From the NCBI GenBank assembly GCA_017428765.1, contig JAFRQF010000005.1, positions 1 through 64,000 on the forward strand: DNA of 64,000 nucleotides. Direction: 5' to 3'. The position numbers and the translations under genes are program-made. The DNA is from Erysipelotrichaceae bacterium (GTDB lineage Bacteria; Bacillota_I; Bacilli_A; Erysipelotrichales; Erysipelotrichaceae). Below are positions 34,223-43,630 of this stretch, piece by piece (within the stretch, counting starts at the first letter, position 1; every line of letters begins with the position of its first letter). A model generated the notes under the pieces. That model was not told where the DNA came from. It worked only from the letters and a program-made list of their open reading frames with translations, and did no database searches.

Positions 34223-34999
34223 CTACAAGGCTTCTTCCTGGACCTGACCGATAAAAGAGAAGAAATCCGGAACGGCACAGATCGTATCATAAAGCTCGTC
34301 GATCGCCGAAAGGAATTCTTTCTGTTTCGCATCGTTTTCATCGATGTCCCACATATGATCGAGATACCCGGCGTATTCGATGTTTTTAAACATATCCAGT
34401 GTCACTTCCCTGGCTCTGAGCCTGTCTTCGTGCTTGAGCAGCGTCACGATCAGAAGGATATAGTCATAGATATCGAACTTCGCATCCAGATACAGACGGT
34501 AGAAATCATCCGCCTCTTCGATCACGCTGTACATGAAAGACAGCCTGCTGACGTTTTCCTTGGAAAGTTCACCGGAAAGACGTATGACCTGCCTTTGGAC
34601 CTTGATGGCCTTGGTGAAGTTCCGGATATCCATCAGAAAATCAGAGTAGAAGCGAAGTATGGTGAGAAAACAATGTTTCTGATAGGAAGAAAGATCGCCA
34701 TATTCGCTCAGATGTTCGTAGTAGGCGGCAAAACGCTGGTCCACATAAACGTCTTCCGACAGCATGAACCAGACGAAAAAGGCTTCCACGCATAAGGGAT
34801 CATAGGAAAACGCCTGTTCGCAGCGTTCGATCAGTTCTCTGGAAGAGAAAAACATCTCCTTGATCGCTTTCCGGGCGATCCTGTCCGCTTCCGCGGGGAT
34901 CTGATACGTCTTGAATGCGGAACGCGTGAAAAAGGAAGTGAAATACTCTTTGGGATCCTTGTCTTTTAAGTCAGCGACCAGTGCAGCAAAATCAGCCAT
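34223..34999 (-). CDS. Unknown helical protein
   Basis: A 258-residue soluble protein, almost entirely helix-forming and rich in Tyr, Phe, Asp and Glu. The irregular hydrophobic repeats could be TPR-like. No catalytic motif or membrane segment is seen and I do not recognise a family. Its start overlaps the end of nudF by eight bases, so it is translated with it. Confidence 0.7.
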   Translation of the reverse strand: MADFAALVADLKDKDPKEYFTSFFTRSAFKTYQIPAEADRIARKAIKEMFFSSRELIERCEQAFSYDPLCVEAFFVWFMLSEDVYVDQRFAAYYEHLSEYGDLSSYQKHCFLTILRFYSDFLMDIRNFTKAIKVQRQVIRLSGELSKENVSRLSFMYSVIEEADDFYRLYLDAKFDIYDYILLIVTLLKHEDRLRAREVTLDMFKNIEYAGYLDHMWDIDENDAKQKEFLSAIDELYDTICAVPDFFSFIGQVQEEAL

Positions 35000-35519
35000 C
35001 GATACTTTCCATCTTTATGTAATACATCAGTGCGATCGTCTTGGCATCATCGATCTGACCGTTCAAGATCATCTCATTGATCTGTGAGAACGAATAGAGC
35101 TTGAGGTCGATCCTTTCATCCGGATCGAAGTGCTGGCCAAGCTTTTCATCCGCTTCGCCATAGTATAAGTGGATCCTTTCCGAACAATAGCCGCAGGTCG
35201 GGATGATGCTTCCCATCTTGCGGATGTTCTTTACGGAATAGCCGGTCTCCTCGACTGCTTCCCGCAGTATCGTCTCATCGGGATCTTCCCCTTTTTCGAT
35301 CTTGCCGGCCGGAAATTCCAGCATCTCCTTGCCCAGGGAATAGCGGTACTGAGAGACCATAAAATACAGTCCGTCTTTCTTTAAGGCGATGCAGGCACCG
35401 CCATTATGTAAGACGACCTCACGATAGGCTCTTGAACCGTCGTCCAGTGCGACTTCATCCTTCACCACATGGATGACTTTCCCGTTATAGATCTCTTCTC
35501 TGTTCACTTGTTTTTCCAT
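34992..35519 (-). CDS. nudF: NUDIX hydrolase, ADP-ribose pyrophosphatase type
   Basis: The Nudix box spans about residues 72-94 (GKIEKGEDPD, then REAVEETGY). The 175-residue length, the start (EEIYNGKVIHVVKDEVALDDG) and the proline after the box region fit ADP-ribose pyrophosphatases. GAAGGA lies eight bases before the ATG, inside the 3' end of the PIN-like gene (35-base overlap). Confidence 0.88.
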   Translation of the reverse strand: MEKQVNREEIYNGKVIHVVKDEVALDDGSRAYREVVLHNGGACIALKKDGLYFMVSQYRYSLGKEMLEFPAGKIEKGEDPDETILREAVEETGYSVKNIRKMGSIIPTCGYCSERIHLYYGEADEKLGQHFDPDERIDLKLYSFSQINEMILNGQIDDAKTIALMYYIKMESIDG

Positions 35520-35907
35520 TTTCGATCTTCCTTCTCAATTCTTTCGGAACGTACAGTTCTATTGTACTATCCTCTTTCCCGTTTTTCTCCATCACCAGCG
35601 CACAATCGAGCCGATGCCGCTTCACCAGGATCGCATACAGACCGCTTTCCGGATCCTCATAATTGAGTGCCTCCCTCAAGTCACGCATATTGACATGGAT
35701 CGGTTTCAAAAGCTTCCCCAATATCGAAAGGGTCTTTCGCATCTCGTTCGCCGTCATCTTTTGCGCCAGAAGGCAGTAATAGAAACTGCAGCAGTAGCCT
35801 TCGATCGTTTTGTCCTGACAATCGTTGAGGAAGCGTCTGATCTCCATGGAACGGTTTCCGTTTTCCAGGACCTCATCAAGCACGGTATTGGCAAACAATA
35901 CTTTCAT
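35485..35907 (-). CDS. PIN-domain (VapC-like) protein with a missing first aspartate
   Basis: A 140-residue protein whose start (MKVLFANTVLDEVLENG) mirrors the PIN pattern DTNVLLD, but the invariant first aspartate is replaced (FANTVLD). The middle is helical and the end (NYEDPESGLYAI, RHRLDCALVMEKN) follows the later PIN acidic motifs. VapC-type PIN proteins are RNases inhibited by an antitoxin. Loss of the first acidic residue may reduce catalysis. The gene overlaps the Phd-like antitoxin gene upstream and nudF downstream. Confidence 0.6.
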   Translation of the reverse strand: MKVLFANTVLDEVLENGNRSMEIRRFLNDCQDKTIEGYCCSFYYCLLAQKMTANEMRKTLSILGKLLKPIHVNMRDLREALNYEDPESGLYAILVKRHRLDCALVMEKNGKEDSTIELYVPKELRRKIENGKTSEQRRDL

Positions 35908-36079
35908 CCCTGTGATATCCTTTCAGTTCATCCGAGATATAGGACGGCGATCTTTCGATCGCGATCAGCTTGGCGATGATGATCCCGTGTCTTTCGATAT
36001 AGACTTCGCCGTTCTTCAGCGCCTGGTCAAGATACTTTCCGAAACTGTTTTTCATTTGTGTTGCCGTAGCTATCAGCAT
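35876..36079 (-). CDS. Phd/YefM-family antitoxin-like protein
   Basis: A 67-residue protein with the Phd fold signature: ATATQMKNSFGKYLDQAL, then GEVYIERHGIIIAKLIAIE. GGAGG precedes the ATG. It overlaps the PIN-like gene by 32 bases, the usual order antitoxin-toxin. It is the first gene after the competence-type promoter at 36095-36126. Confidence 0.75.
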   Translation of the reverse strand: MLIATATQMKNSFGKYLDQALKNGEVYIERHGIIIAKLIAIERSPSYISDELKGYHRDESIVCQYRA

Positions 36080-36094
36080 AATATACCTCCACTA

Positions 36095-36126
36095 CATTAT
36101 TCGTAAGAAAAACAGCGGATTCCTAA
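36095..36126 (-). promoter_or_regulatory. ComX/SigH-type competence promoter of the Phd/PIN-nudF unit
   Basis: TTAGGAATC (36118-36126), 11 bases, TTACGAATAATG (36095-36106) on the minus strand, identical in both conserved blocks and spacing to the comFA promoter at 706-737. It lies between the terminator of the mfd operon and the GGAGG of the Phd-like gene. Confidence 0.7.
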
Positions 36127-36133
36127 CCCGAAA

Positions 36134-36162
36134 TGAAAAAAATGCGGATTCTTCCGCATTTT
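36134..36162 (-). terminator. Terminator of the mfd-rqcP-divIC-like operon
   Basis: AATGCGGA and TCCGCATT pair around AGAA-type loop and are followed by a long T-run on the minus strand. Confidence 0.88.
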
Positions 36163-36188
36163 CTCTCATCTTTTCTTTTTTTGGTCAG

Positions 36189-36488
36189 CTAATCGCCCGG
36201 CAGATAGAAGACTTTTTCATCGCCCTTGGAGAACATATATTCGCCTCTGGCGTAAGTTTGCACATAGTCGGGATCCTCCAGCTTTTCCTTGGTCGAAGTC
36301 AGAGAAGCATTCTCATCGCGCAGTGCTTCGAGCTCCGCTTCCACTACCTTGGCCTGCTGCTGCAGGGTGAACATATTGTAGATCTTTTCCAAGACACCCG
36401 AAAGGATGGCGATCGCAGCAACGATCAGAACGATCGAGATCAGTTTGGAAACGATCGGATTCTTTTTCTTCTTTCCCTTTTTAGCCAT
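36189..36488 (-). CDS. DivIC/FtsB-family septum formation initiator
   Basis: A 99-residue bitopic protein: lysine-rich N-terminus, one transmembrane helix near 14-32, then a coiled coil (QQQAKVVEAELEALRDENASL) and the DPDYVQTYARGEYMFSKGDEKVF end typical of DivIC. It acts in the divisome. The mfd-rqcP-divIC order is common in Bacillota. Confidence 0.85.
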   Translation of the reverse strand: MAKKGKKKKNPIVSKLISIVLIVAAIAILSGVLEKIYNMFTLQQQAKVVEAELEALRDENASLTSTKEKLEDPDYVQTYARGEYMFSKGDEKVFYLPGD

Positions 36489-36495
36489 ACAATCA

Positions 36496-36807
36496 TTATA
36501 CTACATTCTTATTTTCAATAGAATCATCCGATGTTTCTGAGGCAGGCCTAAGCTCCTCCTTGATCTCTTCAAGAACTTCATACATCGAGAAAGCCTGTTC
36601 CTTGGAAGCGGAGTCTCTGACCTCCAATACTTTCAATAAGATCTGCCGATGTCCGAAGACGATGCGGATCTCATCGCCCGCATTCACTTCCGAAGAAGGC
36701 TTTGCTGCCTTGCCGTTGATGAAAAGACGCTCGTTGAGAGCCAGCTGTTTCCCTACTTCTCTGCGTTTCAGGATCCTTGCGACTTTAAGATATTTATCGA
36801 TCCTCAT
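36496..36807 (-). CDS. rqcP: S4-domain RNA-binding protein RqcP (YabO/Hsp15-like)
   Basis: S4 domain across residues 1-60 (MRIDKYLKVARILKRR). RqcP works with RqcH in ribosome quality control, adding alanine tails to stalled peptides. The 103 residues include an acidic tail. It overlaps the mfd stop by ATGA. Confidence 0.85.
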   Translation of the reverse strand: MRIDKYLKVARILKRREVGKQLALNERLFINGKAAKPSSEVNAGDEIRIVFGHRQILLKVLEVRDSASKEQAFSMYEVLEEIKEELRPASETSDDSIENKNVV

Positions 36808-39800
36808 TGTTTCTCCAGTTTATCCAAATTATCTACCAGTTTCAACATCTTCGAAATGTTTTCCTTCTGGTTGTCCAGTGAAATGGCCAGACGGCTGTTC
36901 TTATAGGAGATCTCCATGTCTCTGGAGATCGTGTTGACATATTCAAACAGCTTCAGCCCGTCGATCTTATCGGAATAGTCCTTCGACAGGATGATCGTGA
37001 AGCGTCCCTTGAAATTCGATACCTTATCGATCAGATTCAGATTGCACAGCAGTTCCAGCTTCTTCTTATCGAAAAGAGCTTCCACTTCCTTCGGCAGTTT
37101 GCCGTACTCATCGGTGATCTTGAGATAGTAATCGAATAAGTCTTCCTTATTGTCGATATCATAGAGCTCATGATACAGCGACAGCTTGTCATAGTCGTTG
37201 TCGGAGAAAGACTCCGGGATATAGCTCGAGATCGGGATATTGACGTTGACCTTGACTTCCTCTTCCTCGACCTCTTCTCCCTTGGCCTTCAGTATGGCCT
37301 TGTTGAGCATCGCCAGATATAAGTCAAGACCGACGTTGTCGATGAAGCCGGATTGTTTTTCACCCAGAAGATCGCCTGCCCCTCGGATGGTGAGGTCACG
37401 CATCGCGATCTTGTAGCCGGAACCAAGCGAAGTGAATTCCTTGATCGCATCGAGGCGCTTGTTGGAATTCTCAGTCAGCTGTTTCTTTTCCGGGATCATC
37501 AGATAGGCATAGGCGATGCGGTCCGATCTGCCGACTCTGCCCTTGATCTGGTAGAGCTGGGAAAGACCGAAGTTCTGCGCATCTTCCACGATGATCGTGT
37601 TGGCATTGGGGATATCGAGGCCCGTTTCAATGATCGTCGTACAGATCAGCACGTTGATCTCGTTGGCATAGAAACGATACATGATGTCCTCGATCTGTTT
37701 CCTGTCCATCTGCCCGTGGGCCACACCGATCCTGGCATAAGGCAGAGCCTTTTCCAGTTTCCTGGCCAGGGAATAGATCAGCTCGACATTGTTGAACAGA
37801 TAGAAGACCTGACCGTTCCTTTCCAGTTCACGCATGATGACTTCTTCGACAAGATTCTGATTCTTGTGGACGACATAGGTCTGTACCGGATAGCGGTTGT
37901 TTGGCGGAGTGTCGAGCGTCGAAAGGCCGCGCAATCCGACAAGCGACATCTGTAAAGTACGAGGGATCGGCGTTGCCGAAAGAGAAAGGACATCGATGGA
38001 ATTTTTCATCGTCTTGATCTTTTCTTTGTGTTCGACACCGAAACGCTGTTCCTCATCGATGATCAATAAGCCCAGATCCTTATACTCGATATCCTTGGAA
38101 AGGATGCGGTGCGTACCGATCAGGATGTCCACCTTTCCTTCCTTGAGATCTTTGAGTATGGCTCTCTGTTTTTCTTCCGTGACATAGCGGTTGAGCAGTT
38201 CCACCCGGACCGGGAAGTCTTCAAAACGTCTCTTGAACGTATCAAAATGCTGGAAGGAAAGCACAGTCGTCGGACAAAGATAAGCGACCTGCTTGTCATC
38301 ATTGACCGCTTTGAACGCGGCACGTATGGCCACCTCGGTCTTGCCGAAACCGACATCGCCGCAAAGCAGTCTGTCCATCGGCTTGGGACTTTCCATATCC
38401 GCCTTGACTTCTTCGATGGCGGTGATCTGATCGTCCGTCAGTTCATATTCGAAGGTATCTTCAAATTCCTTCTGCATCGGCGTATCCTTCGAGAAGGCAA
38501 AACCGATGTTGGTGTCACGCACACTGTAAAGCTCGATCAGCTTGCCGGCGATATCATTGACGCTTTCTTCGACCCGCTGCTTGGTCTGTGCCCACTCTTT
38601 GGATCCGAGTTTATGAAGTTTAGGTACGACGCCTTCTTTGGAGACATACTTTCTGACAAGCGAAAACTGTGACAGCGGAACGAGAAGTTCGTCGTTGCCC
38701 TTGTAGATGATCTTGAGATAGTCGCACTTGATCCCGTTGATGATACGCGATTCGATCGCCACATACTGGCCGATGCCGTACTGGTCATGGACCACGTAGT
38801 CCCCGGGTTTGAGTTCCTCATAGGAATTGAGCGTACGCGCTTCGGCATAACGGCTGGCATAGCGTCCGTGATGCGGCGCTTTCTTGAACAGTTCGCGGAT
38901 CGAATAGATCGAAAGATCGAGGTCCTCGACCCGGAATCCTCCGTAAAGATCGCCATAACTCAGATTGATGCCTTGTTTGAGATCGTCATTGGCGATGACA
39001 TAAGGGATATCGAGTTTTATAAGAGAATCGACGAGCTCTGCGAAATGTTTCTCATCGAGGATGACGAGCTTGTATGTACTCTTTTCATTGGCCAGGACAT
39101 TGGCGACATAATCCGTCGTCCCGTATGGGAAATCGATCTCTGCGATCTTGGGGATCTCGGAAAACGGCTTGCCATACAGCAGGTCCGCCTTGGCGATCTC
39201 CCTTGGGAATTCCGCAAAGACATAGAAACGAAGCGGCAGCCTCTTCTCCTCATGCATCTCCTGGATGTAGGTGATCGTCTCCTGCGACAGCATGTTCAGA
39301 TGCGAATCGATCTTCTCCTTGTCGGAAAGATAGACCAGAGGATCATCTAAGTAGTCGATCAGATGAGACTTGGCAAAATAACAGTAATAGAAATACTGGG
39401 ACTGTCTGTAAACATCATTAAAGATGTACTCGAGGTCGAGTTCCATCTGCCCGCTTTCTGCCGTGACGTTCTTCTTCAGATACTCTTTTTCTTCTTGCGA
39501 AAAGAAGACGTCCTTGGCAAAGATGATCTTCACTTCATCGACTTTCTCCAAGGTACGCTGCGAATCGTTGTCGAAAAAGCGGATCGAATCGATGACATCA
39601 TCGAAAAACTCGATCCTGACCGGCTTGTCGTAATTGACGGAAAAGACATCGACGATGAAACCTCTGGTCGCAAAAGTCATCGGCGTTTCGACGTGACTTG
39701 TCTTTTCGTATCCCAGAGAGATGAGCTTTCTGATCAGCTCTTCCTTGTTCAGGATATCGTCTTTGCGGATATCGATGACCTTATCTGAAAGCTCTTCCTT

Positions 39801-40172
39801 GGAAGGAAGATGACGTATCAGCCCGTATGGCGACACCAGGATGACCTTGAGCTTTTCCGAGCTCATCATCTTATATAAGGCATTGAGTCTGGCTGCCCGG
39901 TTTTCAAAAGAAGAGGCGATCTCTTCCGCCCGCAGTGATTCTTCCGGCAGATACGAGACGAGTTCATCCTCATCAAAATAGGAGACCAGGATGTCTTTCA
40001 GACGGTTTGCCAGATAGGCGTTCTCCTTGACGACGATCAGAGGTCTCTTGGACTCTTTTGCCCGAAAGACGATCTTGATCGCTTCTTCCGTCAGAGAATT
40101 GTAACTTAAAAAAGAATGAGACTGCTCATTGATTACCGGTCCGATTCTTTCCAATAGATCCAAAAACTTCAT
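36804..40172 (-). CDS. mfd: Transcription-repair coupling factor
   Basis: DNA translocase that removes stalled RNA polymerase and recruits UvrA. The 1122 residues contain the UvrB-like N-terminal modules, the RNA-polymerase interaction domain (LKPGDYVVHDQYGIGQYVAIE at about 465), the helicase core with GDVGFGKTEVA near 605 and DEEQRFGVEHKEK near 700, the RecG-like TRG region, and the D7 C-terminal domain. Overlaps pth by ATGA. Confidence 0.97.
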   Translation of the reverse strand: MKFLDLLERIGPVINEQSHSFLSYNSLTEEAIKIVFRAKESKRPLIVVKENAYLANRLKDILVSYFDEDELVSYLPEESLRAEEIASSFENRAARLNALYKMMSSEKLKVILVSPYGLIRHLPSKEELSDKVIDIRKDDILNKEELIRKLISLGYEKTSHVETPMTFATRGFIVDVFSVNYDKPVRIEFFDDVIDSIRFFDNDSQRTLEKVDEVKIIFAKDVFFSQEEKEYLKKNVTAESGQMELDLEYIFNDVYRQSQYFYYCYFAKSHLIDYLDDPLVYLSDKEKIDSHLNMLSQETITYIQEMHEEKRLPLRFYVFAEFPREIAKADLLYGKPFSEIPKIAEIDFPYGTTDYVANVLANEKSTYKLVILDEKHFAELVDSLIKLDIPYVIANDDLKQGINLSYGDLYGGFRVEDLDLSIYSIRELFKKAPHHGRYASRYAEARTLNSYEELKPGDYVVHDQYGIGQYVAIESRIINGIKCDYLKIIYKGNDELLVPLSQFSLVRKYVSKEGVVPKLHKLGSKEWAQTKQRVEESVNDIAGKLIELYSVRDTNIGFAFSKDTPMQKEFEDTFEYELTDDQITAIEEVKADMESPKPMDRLLCGDVGFGKTEVAIRAAFKAVNDDKQVAYLCPTTVLSFQHFDTFKRRFEDFPVRVELLNRYVTEEKQRAILKDLKEGKVDILIGTHRILSKDIEYKDLGLLIIDEEQRFGVEHKEKIKTMKNSIDVLSLSATPIPRTLQMSLVGLRGLSTLDTPPNNRYPVQTYVVHKNQNLVEEVIMRELERNGQVFYLFNNVELIYSLARKLEKALPYARIGVAHGQMDRKQIEDIMYRFYANEINVLICTTIIETGLDIPNANTIIVEDAQNFGLSQLYQIKGRVGRSDRIAYAYLMIPEKKQLTENSNKRLDAIKEFTSLGSGYKIAMRDLTIRGAGDLLGEKQSGFIDNVGLDLYLAMLNKAILKAKGEEVEEEEVKVNVNIPISSYIPESFSDNDYDKLSLYHELYDIDNKEDLFDYYLKITDEYGKLPKEVEALFDKKKLELLCNLNLIDKVSNFKGRFTIILSKDYSDKIDGLKLFEYVNTISRDMEISYKNSRLAISLDNQKENISKMLKLVDNLDKLEKQ

Positions 40173-40726
40173 CCGTTATATTTTGACATGACCAGATCAT
40201 AATCGTGGTCAAAGGCATAGATCAGAGCGTCTGCCCCCTTCTCGAAGACTTCATCGAGGATCTTGAACTCTTCTTTCGAAAAAGAAGACAGGACATAATC
40301 CTTCGTGTCGATCTTCTTATCGTTGGAGATCCCGATGCGCATGCGGTCGATCTTCGAAGTTCCGAGCAGGTCGATGATGTTTCCCATCCCCTTCTGTCCG
40401 CCGCTGGAGCCCTGCGCACGTAAGCGCAGCTTGCCTACCGGCAGATCGAGATCATCGTGGACGACGATCAGGTCATTTACATCGATATCATAGAAATGCA
40501 TCAGGGAAACGACGGCCTGTCCGGAAAGGTTCATGTAGGTCTGCGGCTTGGCGATGATGATCTTTTCCCCGTTGTGGCGATAGATCCCGTATAGGGCCTT
40601 GCACTTGGACTTATCGAGTTTCAGTCCGATCTTTTCGCACAGTCTGTCAATCAGTAAAAAACCCGCGTTATGACGAGTTTTTTCATATTCGATTCCCGGA
40701 TTTCCCAGACCGACGATCAGCTTCAT
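40169..40726 (-). CDS. pth: Peptidyl-tRNA hydrolase
   Basis: Releases peptides from peptidyl-tRNA. Motifs GLGNPGIEY near residue 6, TRHNAGF with the catalytic histidine near 19, KPQTYMNLSG near 60 and VHDDLDLP near 88. 185 residues. Overlaps both neighbours by four bases. Confidence 0.96.
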   Translation of the reverse strand: MKLIVGLGNPGIEYEKTRHNAGFLLIDRLCEKIGLKLDKSKCKALYGIYRHNGEKIIIAKPQTYMNLSGQAVVSLMHFYDIDVNDLIVVHDDLDLPVGKLRLRAQGSSGGQKGMGNIIDLLGTSKIDRMRIGISNDKKIDTKDYVLSSFSKEEFKILDEVFEKGADALIYAFDHDYDLVMSKYNG

Positions 40727-41532
40727 CGATCGTTTTCGCCTTCCTTAGTTTCCTCTTGAGAAACTCCTTTCGGCTCTTCTTCCTGTTTTGTCTCTTCTTC
40801 CTGTTCTTTCCTAGGCGGATACTTTTCCAGGATCTCGAGATCTCTCATATAAGTCTTGCCGATCTGTGTGGCAGCGAAGCTGTGCAGATCTTCCTTGTAA
40901 TAATCTTCCATCGGTTCGCCTGAATAGGCCAGCGTTGCCGAAGCAAATCTCTTGAACAGACCGATCAGATTCTTTTCATATTCATACTTGGCGAAATTGC
41001 CATCCAGCATCGATGACAGCATCTCGACACCGGCATCTTCCTTTTCGCAAAGGGCATTGTAGATGGCATAGAAGAGCTGATACTCGACACGGTTGGCCAT
41101 CATGGAGAGTCCGTCGAACTTCTCTTTCAGGCTGTCGAGCACATCGAACTTCGACATCCTTCTCGCCTTGGCCATATCCATATACAGCCAGACGAAAACA
41201 TCGGTATTCGTCGTCACCTGCTGACGGGAATACTTGCCGTTTCTCGTGAAGATCTTTGACAGATCAAGACTGTTCAATGTCTCGGAGACATCTTCCGGTC
41301 TGTCCATCTGTACGTAGAGTTTGAGGATCCTGCCCTTGTTTTTGAACTCTTCCTCGTTCTCGTTATTGATATAGCTGCAGATACGGTCATATGCGGTATC
41401 GGCCTCTGCGAGAAGTTCCTTATAACACTCGATATATTCCTTGTTGTGTCTGTAGCGGGCGATCATCACCGCATTGCGGTATGTCACATATGCCACCAGA
41501 AGGAACATTGCGATAAAAAATATCATTTCCAT
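40723..41532 (-). CDS. Unknown membrane-anchored helical protein
   Basis: A 269-residue protein with one N-terminal transmembrane helix (residues 3-17) and a long helical cytoplasmic part. The Lys/Glu-rich tail (KEQEEETKQEEEPKG) follows. I do not recognise the family. It is the first gene of the transcription unit unknown-pth-mfd-rqcP-divIC-like and overlaps pth by ATGA. Its place beside cell-division and quality-control genes does not define its role. Confidence 0.7.
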   Translation of the reverse strand: MEMIFFIAMFLLVAYVTYRNAVMIARYRHNKEYIECYKELLAEADTAYDRICSYINNENEEEFKNKGRILKLYVQMDRPEDVSETLNSLDLSKIFTRNGKYSRQQVTTNTDVFVWLYMDMAKARRMSKFDVLDSLKEKFDGLSMMANRVEYQLFYAIYNALCEKEDAGVEMLSSMLDGNFAKYEYEKNLIGLFKRFASATLAYSGEPMEDYYKEDLHSFAATQIGKTYMRDLEILEKYPPRKEQEEETKQEEEPKGVSQEETKEGENDR

Positions 41533-41561
41533 ATTGATTCATTCTCCTGATCTATTCACTA

Positions 41562-42323
41562 TTATAGCGTAAACAGCGAATGATAATTTTCATTCAGCTG
41601 TCTTTTGAATTCCTCTTCTTCCACGCCAAGTTCTTCGGCGATCTTTTTTCCGGTATAGACGACAAAGGATGGTTCGTTGCGCTTTCCGCGCATCGGTGAC
41701 GGGGCAAGATACGGACAATCCGTCTCGATCAGAAGCCTGTCAAGCGGTACGGTATGGATGACCGCAAGTTCCTTCTTCGCCTTTTTCCAGGTGACCGGTC
41801 CGGCGATCGAAATGTAAAAGCCCAGTTCCACAAAGCGCATCGCCCACTTTTCATCATCACCATAGCAGTGCATGACGCCTTTCACTGAAGCATCCTTCAG
41901 TATCTCATAGGTATCCTCGATCGCATCGCGGCTGTGAACGATGAGCGGCTTGCCCAGCTTTTCCGCAAGTTCTATCTGCTGCTTGAAGATCGCTTTCTGT
42001 TTTTCCTTGTTGTCGCTTGTCCAATGATAATCCAGTCCGATCTCGCCGATCGCGTTGCATTTCTTTTCTTCAAACAGTGCCGCAAATCTTTCAAACAGAA
42101 CTTCATCGACATCATCGACATCCCCCGGATAGATGCCAAGGGAACGCTTGAAGGCGATCTTCGGATGGACTATCGTCTTAGCGAAGTCATAGTCTTCGAT
42201 ATAGGAAGAGATGATCATCGCCTTGAGGACATCGTTTTCTTCCATGCGCTTCAAAACTTCATCCAGGTCCTCCCTGAAAGAAGAGTCATTGATATGACAG
42301 TGTGAATCCAGCCAGTTCATCAT
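41562..42323 (-). CDS. tatD: TatD-family metal-dependent deoxyribonuclease
   Basis: TIM-barrel hydrolase with DSHCHIND near residue 5, the IGEIGLDYH motif near 90, VHSRDA near 125, MHCYGDDEKWA and LIETDCPYLAP near 200. About 253 residues. ATG at 42323 was chosen because it overlaps the mnmE stop (ATGA), although the frame is open upstream. Confidence 0.93.
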   Translation of the reverse strand: MMNWLDSHCHINDSSFREDLDEVLKRMEENDVLKAMIISSYIEDYDFAKTIVHPKIAFKRSLGIYPGDVDDVDEVLFERFAALFEEKKCNAIGEIGLDYHWTSDNKEKQKAIFKQQIELAEKLGKPLIVHSRDAIEDTYEILKDASVKGVMHCYGDDEKWAMRFVELGFYISIAGPVTWKKAKKELAVIHTVPLDRLLIETDCPYLAPSPMRGKRNEPSFVVYTGKKIAEELGVEEEEFKRQLNENYHSLFTL

Positions 42324-43630
42324 TTGCCCAGACAGAAGTTTCTGAACATATGATCGATCAGATCCTCCTGATATTCCTTTCCCAAGATCTGACACAGGTC
42401 GTGGAAGGCGGCATCAAGGTCGGTGACGATGACATCCGTCGTTACATAGCCGATGTGATCTTTTGCGGTCTTCAGTTCCTGTAAGCACATCTTCATCAAA
42501 GCGATCTGTCTTTCGTTGTTGAGGATATCCTCATCCGCCAGAGAGATGTCTTCCTTATAACGTTCGTTGAGATAGTCCGTCAGAGAAGAAATGTCGCTGT
42601 TCTTTGCGCTGATCGAGATCTCTCCTTTTTTCACCAGATCGGATTTGTTGTATATGACGATCGTATTGCGGTCTTTGTAGGCATTCAATAGGCGCTCATC
42701 TTCTTCATCGATATCAGAAGCATCGATCACCAGCAGGATCAGATCCGCTTCCTCCAGTGCCTGCAGCGTCTTTTCGATGCCGATCTTTTCGATCTCTTCG
42801 CTGGTCTGTCTGATACCGGCGGTATCGATCAGATTGAGCGTGACGTTTTTAAGGGCGACCTTCCCCTCCACGAGGTCTCTGGTCGTTCCGGCGATATCGG
42901 TGACGATCGCCTTGTCTTTCTGAAGCAGCGCATTGAGCAGAGAAGATTTTCCGACGTTGGGCTTGCCGATGATGACGGTATTGAGCCCGTCCTTCACCAG
43001 ACGGAAACGCTCCGCCTTGTCGATCATGTCTTCCGCCATCGCGATCCATTTATCGATATACGGCGCAATGACTTCGTTGGACATCTGCACCTCATCTTCG
43101 TATTCCGGATAATCGATATTGACTTCGATCATCGAGATGACATCTTTCATCTGCTGACACAGCGGATCGATCAGCCTCTCCACCGAACCGTTCATTCCCC
43201 GGATTGCCGACTTTGCCTGCAGCATGCTTTCGGCTTTGATCAGATCATTGATGGAATCCGCTTCCGAGAGGTCGATCCTGCCGTTGAGATAGGCACGTTT
43301 GGTAAACTCACCCGGTTCTGCCAGACGGCAGCCGTTCTTTAAAAGAAGGTTGAGTATGAGCCTTGTGACATAGACTCCGCCATGACAGTTGATCTCCACC
43401 ATGTCTTCTTTCGTATACGATCTTCCTGCAGCAAAAAAGGAGACCAGTACCTCGTCGATGATCTGCCCCTCATCATAGATGTGGGAGTAAACGATGGTGT
43501 TGGCTTTGATCTTCTTCACATCGGAGATCTTCCGGATGATGTCAAAAGACTCGTCACCGGACATCCGGACGATGGAGATCGCTCCGTCTTTCAAAGCTGT
43601 GGAGATCGCACAGATCGTATCATTCAACAT
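42320..43630 (-). CDS. mnmE: tRNA modification GTPase MnmE
   Basis: With MnmG it makes the 5-carboxymethylaminomethyl group of wobble uridines. N-terminal folate-binding domain, G1 GKPNVGKSS near 224, DIAGTTRD near 245, DTAG near 268, NKSD near 332, and the terminal CLGK with the catalytic cysteine. 436 residues. TATAGA (43641-43646) is ten bases before the ATG and there is no Shine-Dalgarno, so the leader is only a few bases. Confidence 0.96.
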   Translation of the reverse strand: MLNDTICAISTALKDGAISIVRMSGDESFDIIRKISDVKKIKANTIVYSHIYDEGQIIDEVLVSFFAAGRSYTKEDMVEINCHGGVYVTRLILNLLLKNGCRLAEPGEFTKRAYLNGRIDLSEADSINDLIKAESMLQAKSAIRGMNGSVERLIDPLCQQMKDVISMIEVNIDYPEYEDEVQMSNEVIAPYIDKWIAMAEDMIDKAERFRLVKDGLNTVIIGKPNVGKSSLLNALLQKDKAIVTDIAGTTRDLVEGKVALKNVTLNLIDTAGIRQTSEEIEKIGIEKTLQALEEADLILLVIDASDIDEEDERLLNAYKDRNTIVIYNKSDLVKKGEISISAKNSDISSLTDYLNERYKEDISLADEDILNNERQIALMKMCLQELKTAKDHIGYVTTDVIVTDLDAAFHDLCQILGKEYQEDLIDHMFRNFCLGK

